24,876 nucleotides of DNA, from contig JAHBMJ010001904.1 in NCBI GenBank assembly GCA_018398765.1, positions 1 to 24,876 on the forward strand, in the 5' to 3' direction. This DNA is from Chromera velia (taxonomy: Eukaryota > Sar > Chromeraceae). Of this stretch, positions 19,415 to 24,876 are shown one piece after another. How positions within the stretch are numbered: position 1 is the stretch's first letter; the number at the start of each line of letters is the position of its first letter. Below the pieces are notes generated by a model, which was not told the origin of the DNA, did no database searches, and saw only the letters and a program-made list of their open reading frames with translations. A program made the translations under genes and the position numbers.

Positions 19415-19921
19415 CTAAGCTCCCGGGCGGCACATACATGCATGGTTGTTGTTTGTTAAGTCGCCGGTGGAGTTGATCAGTTGATCACTTTCTAGAATAG
19501 GGAGACAGGCATCAAAGAGACAGACCGGATGCGAGCGTAGAAGCGATCGAATGACATTACGGATGAAGAGTTCAGATGTACTTGCACCGCGGAGTGGACA
19601 GTTACAATCATTTGAATTAATGGATTCCAGCTCAGCCAGGCAGTGCAGGAATTCTCTTTCATCCAGCCACTTGGCACATGAAGAAAGTCTATGCATGAAG
19701 TCATCAACACACCGAATACAAGAGTCATGTACACAGAGTTTGTGGTCGCTACATTCAACAGACAGAGCACTGCTTTCGCCTTGTGGGTTAAATGAGAGCA
19801 GACGTAAGAAACCGAACAGAGAGCCGTCGGTTACTGTGAGAGCAGATCGAGGGAGGGCGGAAAAGGAGCCAGTGACTAAATGCCAGTGACTAAATGAGCC
19901 AGTGACTAAAACTAATGTTTT
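19415..19921 (-). CDS. Coding-like exon, 168 open codons, unrecognised
   Basis: Open on the minus strand from just after TAA 19924-19922 to TAG at 19417-19415. The stretch from about 19880 looks protein-like: LPRSALTVTDGSLFGFLRLL, CVDDFMHRLSSCAKWLDERE, LHCLAELESINSND and LFIRNVIRSLLRSHPVCLFD. It is Cys- and Leu-rich and probably helical. The first ATG is at 19696, but similarity in character extends well upstream, so an upstream exon or lost start is likely. The first codons come from the tandem repeat at 19866-19943. Near the end, a GTATGT site could be a splice donor. No family recognised. Confidence 0.4.
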   Translation of the reverse strand, partial: KTLVLVTGSFSHWHLVTGSFSALPRSALTVTDGSLFGFLRLLSFNPQGESSALSVECSDHKLCVHDSCIRCVDDFMHRLSSCAKWLDEREFLHCLAELESINSNDCNCPLRGASTSELFIRNVIRSLLRSHPVCLFDACLPILESDQLINSTGDLTNNNHACMCRPGA

Positions 19922-19943
19922 TTAATGAGCCAGTGACTAAATG
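19866..19943. repeat. Short tandem/dispersed repeat of gagccagtgactaaatg
   Basis: Four copies, some partial, of a 13-17 bp unit within 78 bp, one separated by a T-rich spacer. Read on the minus strand they encode repeated VTGSF/SHWHLVTG residues in the open frame of the neighbouring exon. Confidence 0.8.
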
Positions 19944-20145
19944 ACGGGCACAATAAATGCTTTGCGTGGCCTTTCTGCATGAATTAACGATCGAAAAATT
20001 TAATTATCTTTCTCTACTCTCAAACACATGCATTGCCTTGGAGGCTCAAAGTGTTTCTTTCTTTCCGTCTCAGACGGCCTTCCTTCTTCATGTCTATTGT
20101 CTCTTGAAGACCCTCATGCAGGGGGTACTTGCGGAGATACGCCAT

Positions 20146-20147
<2 letters not shown>

Positions 20148-20179
<32 letters not shown>
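20148..20179 (+). repeat. (CA)n microsatellite
   Basis: About 16 CA units in non-coding DNA. Confidence 0.95.
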
Positions 20180-20182
<3 letters not shown>

Positions 20183-20382
20183 GCCTGTCGCTTACCCATT
20201 GAGTCTCTATTTCTCTCTTGGACCCCCCCTATGATCTCACACTGACGCCCGTCCCTGTTACTCGGACGGGGGCAAAGGATCGAGAGACGAGGCGGGACAG
20301 ATCGATTGGCATCACGCAAAGAAAGCAAGTAAACAGATCGAAACAGAACAGAAAAGGAAAGGTACCATTCGTTCCCAACAAC

Positions 20383-20688
20383 ATGCGAGTGAAAAATCAC
20401 TCATCGATACTCGGCAATACAGAGATGATTCTTCAGGTGTCTTTCTGTCTCTCTCTCTCTGTCTGTTTCCTTATCCATTGACAGTCTGCTGGAGTGAGTG
20501 AGTTCTTGCAGACACTGATCGAATTTGGGGGACAGCAAAGTGCAGAAATCGGTTCACGGCTGGAGACTCATAAACACTCGTCTCAGTGCGTCTGGCGATC
20601 GAGCTGTCGTGTGCAGGACCTGTATGTCCAAACCTTCTGGACACACCTTTGTGATGCCATGAGTCGGGACAATGGGTTGAAGAAGTGA
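20383..20688 (+). CDS. Candidate two-exon coding segment, uncertain
   Basis: An ATG at 20383 reads MRVKNHSSILGNTEMILQ to a GT donor at 20437. A 48-nt intron with a ctctctct pyrimidine run ends in tgacag at 20484, and the frame resumes in phase as SAGVSEFLQTLIEFGGQQSAEI, stopping at TGA 20686-20688. The upstream frame stays open to about 20200, so the start may lie further left. Directly after, in another frame, a Lys/Glu-rich stretch (WVEEVNAQVMKEKKKMKAKL, to TGA 20820) also looks coding, so the exon ends shown may be wrong or the gene may be broken. No family recognised. Confidence 0.3.
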
Positions 20689-20822
20689 ATGCGCAAGTCA
20701 TGAAGGAAAAGAAAAAAATGAAGGCAAAACTGCAAATCAGAAAACGAGTCAGGGAGAAAATGGGCACAAGAGTACAAGAAAAGGAAGCAATTCAACGACT
20801 TAACTGTCTTTCGTGCACATGA
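20660..20822 (+). other. Lys/Glu-rich coding-like patch
   Basis: Open between TGA near 20653 and TGA 20820-20822. The sequence (VNAQVMKEKKKMKAKL, RKRVREKMGTRVQEKEAIQ) looks like a charged helix or coiled coil. It overlaps the end of the preceding frame by a one-base offset. Either a splice acceptor near 20665 (catgag) or a frameshift mutation would explain it. Confidence 0.3.
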
Positions 20823-21440
20823 TTGAGAGAAGAGCATGCCTGAAACAGCAAAGATTCAACTGCGATTTATTTCACTGAATGCAATCATGAGCAGACATGT
20901 ACATGATGTATGAAGTCAGACAGACAGACACATAAACAGTCAGTCAGTCAGACAGACAGACAGATCGTTAATTCTCCTCCCATGCAGCAGTAGGCAAACC
21001 CGCAGTGTCGACTCGACTCATGCAGCCTGGAGTCTGCCTTCCTGCCTGTCTCCCTGTCCGTCTAGTAAGGTCCTGCCTACCTATCTATCCGGCAGGGTTC
21101 CAATTTCTGTTTGAGAATGTCCAGGCAGCTGTCTTTATGGTCTGCGAAAAAGGGGGGCCATCTCAAGCAGCCTGTAATCTTCTGTGACCATCTTCTGCCT
21201 CTGCCTACCTCCTTTCTTCCCACAGCTCTGCCTATAACTCTCTCGATCCAGAGCTGCCTTCCTTGCCTTTCCCCCACTGTCTTTTCACACACACCCTGCA
21301 TGTTTTCCTGGTCTGGTCGAGGCATCGCCCGGGTCTGACTTGACCATGCAGGCCGATGCTCTTTCCTTTTTCTGCCTTCGCCTTTCTTCTCTGTTTCTTC
21401 TGCCTTTAGAGACTGAAGCTCTGACATGCACACAACGTGA
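20823..21440. other. Stretch with no convincing gene
   Basis: Contains GACA/GTCA microsatellites (20917-20966) and pyrimidine-rich DNA. Both strands have open frames here (for example minus 21433-21077), but they are low-complexity, derive from Arg/Lys- or Ser/Pro-rich repeats, and show no motif. Confidence 0.4.
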
Positions 21441-21666
21441 AAGGAGCACAGGGTGAAAGAGAAAAAGGGAGATGAGACATCAATTCGTCAGAAGAACATC
21501 ATAAATCGAGTGACCCAAACAGACAGACATTGCCGAAGTACGTTTATGGGAAGAGTTTGATAAAACAGTGCATGCCACCATGAAACTAACGAAAGAACAA
21601 GAAGAAATGCATGCAGAGAAAGAGAAGAAGAGAAATCAGACAATCAGACGGGCTCACACGGGCTGA
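21441..21666 (+). pseudogene. Coding-like patch with a 4-bp repeat frameshift
   Basis: Two adjoining frames read like one charged protein: KEHRVKEKKGDETSIRQKN up to about 21520, then DIAEVRLWEEFDKTVHATMK to TGA 21664-21666. The switch is at AGACAGAC (21521-21528). One AGAC unit too many accounts exactly for the frame change. The second part has a helix rich in Glu/Lys (LTKEQEEMHAEKEKKRNQ). It may be the remnant of the 3' end of the plus-strand gene hinted at in 20383-20822, or a spliced exon starting after cag at 21525. Function unknown. Confidence 0.3.
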
Positions 21667-22240
21667 CTGAAACCGTCCAAGGTGCTGCGCTTCACATGCC
21701 ATTTGAGATGCATGGCGCCTCACTTCTTTTTGTGGTTCGTTCCTTGTCGATGCTTTCCGTGATCAGAACAGCATCGCCAATCCATTGATGCACTTTCTTC
21801 CGCTTGCTGTGCTCAGGCCGTCCTGCATTTCTCGCGTTGTTGCCTTTTCATTTTTCTTTACTACCTGTCCTCATTTGCAGATATGCAGGTCATGCGAAGG
21901 TACGTCGAGCAGGGGACATTTCCTTTCCTTCATCACAATTGGTCAATTTGGTTGGCAATTCGTGTTGTTGCCTCCATTGGGACTCCCTCGCCTTGGAGTG
22001 CCTCCCTCTGTTGAACGATCTCTGCTCTTTCCTTTGCTTTTGTTTTGCTTCTGTGTCTCCCCTTCCACTCTAACTTGCTACCGTTCTCTTCCCTTTCCAC
22101 CAACATGGACACACAGATCAATCAAACGATGAGTGAACCCACTGGCCTGCCTGCCTGCCTGCCTGCCTGCCTTGACCTATGCATCCACCGCCCCGCCCCA
22201 TGCATGCATTGACCATGCATTCGAATGAGTGCATGTTCGT
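21667..22240. other. 3' flank of the rhodopsin gene
   Basis: No convincing coding sequence. A CTGC/GCCT tandem tract lies at 22146-22172, and gcatgcat palindromes near 22200. The nearest part should hold the rhodopsin 3' UTR on the minus strand. Confidence 0.4.
22146..22172 (+). repeat. (CTGC)n microsatellite
   Basis: Six tandem CTGC units just beyond the 3' end of the rhodopsin gene. Confidence 0.9.
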
Positions 22241-22733
22241 TTACACCATATCAGCCGAGCCTTCCTCGGGAAGGTCATCCTCCTCCAGTTGGACGAATCC
22301 GTTCGCGTTCGCACGCTGGGAGTGCCCCCCAGTTGTGGCAGCACGCTGGCCGGGGAAGAACGCGCTGGCAGGGGAGCGTCCCCCGATTGCTTGAGCGAGA
22401 GAATTGGCATCGAAGCAGTTGGCAATCACAATGCTCGGCGTCTGTGGAGCCGCCACCTGCTGTTGCGGTTCAGCCACGATTGCACGAGGCACGACTCGGT
22501 TGGGGCTCTTCTTGCTGGGCGACAGCCCATCGGTATTCTGCTGTACGAGTGCGGTTTCCTGGCGTAGTTCTTCCAGATCATCGCCGACTCGGGGCTGCCC
22601 TGTGACGAAGGACATCTTGCGCTTTCTATGTCTGGCAAAGTCTTCTGCAGTGCCGTTCTGTCGAGCTTGCTCCTCCTCTTCCACCTCCTTTCGGAGCGTG
22701 GCCGTCCACTTCTTTCGGACGTAGTAAACGTAG
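22241..22733 (-). other. Rhodopsin exon 4: end of helix G and cytoplasmic tail
   Basis: Acceptor gaatgcag at 22734-22741. YVYYVRKKW closes helix G with basic residues at the cytoplasmic face. An acidic helix (KEVEEEEQAR), a basic KRK patch and a long Gln/Ala/Pro-rich stretch follow, with one more hydrophobic piece (TPSIVIANCFDANSLAQAI). The end is acidic. No kinase, cyclase or response-regulator signature seen. Confidence 0.82.
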
Positions 22734-24150
22734 CTGCATTCGAGCACCCATTAAGACAGACGTCAAGCAGGTAAGCATTCAGAAATCGATGATAGAGCAG
22801 CGCAGAGAGAAAAGAAGGGGGAAAAAGGAAGAACTGAGCCACGCAAGTAAGTGCTGACAGGAGGAACGATAGAAAGACAAAAAGGACCGCCAGGAGGAAA
22901 TACACACCTCCCCCACCAAGATTGCCCCTCGGGACCCATATTTTCACCCACCCACCCACTTACCCAAAGACTAACCCACTCACCCTGAGAACGCCAGTTT
23001 GCTTGCAAGGTCCATCACGGACAGTATGATGGTTTCTGCCTGCCGAGGCACTGCCGCGACACCCGCAGGCCCAATAAACCACGTGATGGGAAAGGTCACC
23101 CAGGTAACCACAACACACAGACAGATGTATCTCATGTGCGAGTTACCTGCACACATCATTGCAGGACATTTGAATGACTCTGAATCGGAAGATTCCATTG
23201 CATGCAGCATCACGATGCATGTTCTGTGAAAGCGATCTGTGCATGTGCAAGGATTCATCCTCCATGCAACAAAATGAAACAGCATGACTTACAGACTCTA
23301 CGCGCATTTGATCGGGAGTACCGATAAAGCGTGTCACAGAACTGCAAACCGACAATGCACGTGTATAGCTGCATGCGTGTAGAGTCAAATTGACTGACCT
23401 TTGAACAGTGACTCTGCATTCTCGGAGGTTTCCCTGACTGCCCAGTCCAGGTTGACGACCAGCAGGATGAAGAAGAAGAAGGTCAGTCCGAACGCCATCA
23501 TGCGGTATGAGAACTCAGGGATCGCATTGACCCACACACCGAGAATGAGCAGAAGGAAGGTGGAAAGCACCATCTCGATCTGTCTCTGTCGGTTGGAGCG
23601 GGCAAGCAAAGAAACTTGCCAGGACAAGAGGGGACAAGTCACGGCGAACTGGATGTACCTGCATTCCACAAATATGAACCACAAGGAAGAGCAGGTTTTC
23701 TATACGTTTTAAAGCCATTTTCTTGAGGTGGCTCAAGTTGGTCTCGGACTGCAGGCCCCTAGCAAGTGTGTTACGATCCATATTATCGTCTGACCTTCCA
23801 ATGTCTGTTCTGGTGCAGTCTTCGTAGATGACGTCGTCTGCTTGCGAGAGCATGATGAGGTTGTGACACGCAGAGAACAACATAATGTAGCCGTTGAGAC
23901 TTGTACACAGGCTAAAGACAGCAAGGCGTTGGTCCTTCAGATGAGGGTCGGGAAATCTGGTCCAGTAAAAGACACCAATGATGAAAAAGAGCGTAGCCTG
24001 TGCAATGCGGACCCCCCTGGTGACGTTGCTCATCCCTTCAATGGCATCTTTGGCGATGCACTCTGCAAGAAAGTCACGGGTGGCTTCAATGCAAGGCAGC
24101 AGGACAGCTGCGAGGAACAGCACGGTGGAGAGCAGGCGGTTTCTCATCAT
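22241..24150 (-). CDS. Type I (microbial) rhodopsin, channelrhodopsin-like
   Basis: Four exons on the minus strand: 24150-23795, 23658-23399, 23146-22984 and 22733-22241 (TAA). Introns are GT-AG and split codons join as Arg119, Gly206 and Gly260, giving 423 residues. A signal peptide-like helix (1-22) precedes helices A (about 47-66) and B (77-101). Helix C is R119-Y-I-Q-F-A-V-T126-C127-P-L-L-S-W-Q133. Helix E starts S169-Y-R. Helix F has W221..F224-P225..W228 and GPAG. Helix G has D251-L-A-S-K255, the retinal Schiff-base lysine. Such proteins bind retinal in the membrane and act as light-gated channels, pumps or sensors. The TCP in helix C and GPxG after helix F recall channelrhodopsins. The positions of bacteriorhodopsin D85, T89 and D96 are Gln122, Thr126 and Gln133, so outward proton pumping is unlikely. 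Residues 261-423 are a hydrophilic tail with no known domain. Confidence 0.9.
22984..23146 (-). other. Rhodopsin exon 3: helices F and G with the retinal lysine
   Basis: Acceptor gtgtgcag ending at 23147; donor GTGAGT at 22983. Helix F (CLCVVVTWVTFPITWFIG) and helix G up to the Schiff-base lysine K255 lie in this exon. The match to bacteriorhodopsin W182-x2-Y185-P-x2-W189-x2-G is position for position except Phe for Tyr. Confidence 0.9.
23399..23658 (-). other. Rhodopsin exon 2: helices C, D and E
   Basis: Acceptor gaatgcag at 23659-23666. It encodes helix C with TCPLL, helix D (MVLSTFLLLILGVW) and helix E (FGLTFFFFILLVVNLDW). The donor GTCAGT begins at 23398. Confidence 0.88.
23795..24150 (-). 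other. Rhodopsin exon 1: signal peptide, helices A and B
   Basis: ATG 24150 (a second ATG follows at 24147). LSTVLFLAAVLLPC is a typical signal peptide core. Helices ATLFFIIGVFYW and FSLCTSLNGYIMLFSACHNL follow. The donor is GTCAGA at 23794; the last two bases AG join the first G of exon 2 to make Arg119. Confidence 0.85.
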
Positions 24151-24720
24151 GTTCGAGCTAGAGAGCAGTTCTGACACACGCCAGCGGGAGGGAGGACACA
24201 ATCAAGCGAGTGGCAGCTCCTGAAGGACAAAAAGGTTTCAGAGAGATGAATGAGCACTTAGGCACAGTTCAGTAAACCTGTTTCACTCTGTGAGGCCAAG
24301 GTTCAACCGGTACAACCGCGGACAAACACTGTCAGAGAGCTCCGTATTAAGCGTGTGTACGCGTCTTCAATGATCGACCGCGCCCGGGACGCGCGTGACC
24401 GAATTTAAAAAATCACCCGAAAAATTAAATTGCATGCATGCATGCGCGGGAGTGCGCGCGCGTTTTGCATATTGAGCATGTGCCACGAACCATAAAAACC
24501 GGGCTCTGCCCGGGAGCGCCGAGGAGCGCCAAGGAGAACCGGAGACAAAAATTTAAGGCACTAATAAAATTGAATAGAATTAAGTGAACGTATAAGTGCC
24601 ACTTAGCTTGGTTATAGCATGTACTAGCTATAGCTCTAGCTCGGTCAATTTAGATCGGACAAGAGTCGCCACATGCATGCATGCCTGTAATGTATATTGA
24701 GTTACCATTCATCTCATTGT
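24151..24720. other. Upstream region of the rhodopsin gene
   Basis: Should hold the rhodopsin promoter and 5' UTR. A perfect hairpin CCGGGC-TCT-GCCCGG lies at 24499-24513, CG-rich DNA at 24378-24465, and tgcatgcatgcatgc runs at 24433-24446 and 24672-24684. No coding frame. Confidence 0.45.
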
Positions 24721-24736
24721 TTGTTCTTTCAGATGT

Positions 24737-24876
24737 GCCTGAGATGTCTATTCAATCTTTGATGAAACTCAGAGAGTCTCTTTAAGCCTCTTTGATAAAG
24801 CAACTACATTCAGCTCTCTCTGGAGAACAAGCTTCAAGAACGTGGAGCCGACTCGGAGGACCAAATTGGTGAACCA
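24737..24876 (+). other. Possible partial exon at the right edge
   Basis: A ttgtttgttctttcag acceptor-like site ends at 24732. Short coding-like reads follow in two frames: VPEMSIQSLMKLRESL to a TAA, and, open to the window end, NYIQLSLENKLQERGADSED. They do not join without a further splice. Without the next kilobase this cannot be settled. Confidence 0.2.

Noticed and set aside
24499..24513. Hairpin as a transcription terminator
   Set aside because: Bacterial-type terminators do not apply to nuclear genes, and it lies upstream of the rhodopsin start.

Overview
The window looks like nuclear DNA of a unicellular, probably photosynthetic eukaryote. Host genes are interrupted by canonical GT-AG introns, intergenic DNA is rich in decayed transposons and microsatellites, and one gene encodes a microbial-type rhodopsin. 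An alveolate alga such as a chromerid would fit, but that is inference; nothing here fixes the species.

Layout. 1-359 is AT-rich with no gene. About 360-4133 (minus strand) is a decayed LINE retrotransposon: coiled-coil ORF1, a 229-residue middle ORF, and an ORF2 that begins with a chromodomain followed by an endonuclease, broken off where the reverse transcriptase should begin. 4271-4691 is a 421-bp foldback MITE with an 8-bp target duplication. 4861-5571 (minus) is an intronless MAPEG-family membrane protein gene. 6514-11072 (plus) is a seven-exon gene for an unrecognised hydrophilic protein of about 772 residues. 11824-16995 (plus) is a complete but dead Ty1/copia element with 256/255-bp LTRs, a CTTGT target duplication, primer-binding site and polypurine tract. 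It sits in an AT-rich tract. 17515-19121 is a possible DNA transposon with 15-bp terminal inverted repeats and a near-perfect 8-bp duplication, holding a 112-codon minus-strand ORF. 19415-20830 and 21441-21666 hold coding-like patches on both strands that I cannot assemble into intact genes. 22241-24150 (minus) is a four-exon type I rhodopsin gene. 24151-24876 is upstream DNA with a doubtful partial exon at the right edge.

The host genes do not form a pathway: a light-sensing or ion-transporting rhodopsin, a MAPEG membrane enzyme and an orphan protein share an area repeatedly hit by transposons. The strongest discovery is the rhodopsin. Its four exons join in phase into a seven-helix protein with the retinal-binding lysine and a helix C resembling channelrhodopsins, but with Gln instead of the usual carboxylate counterion, plus a 160-residue cytoplasmic tail. 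The second is the chromodomain fused to the LINE endonuclease ORF.
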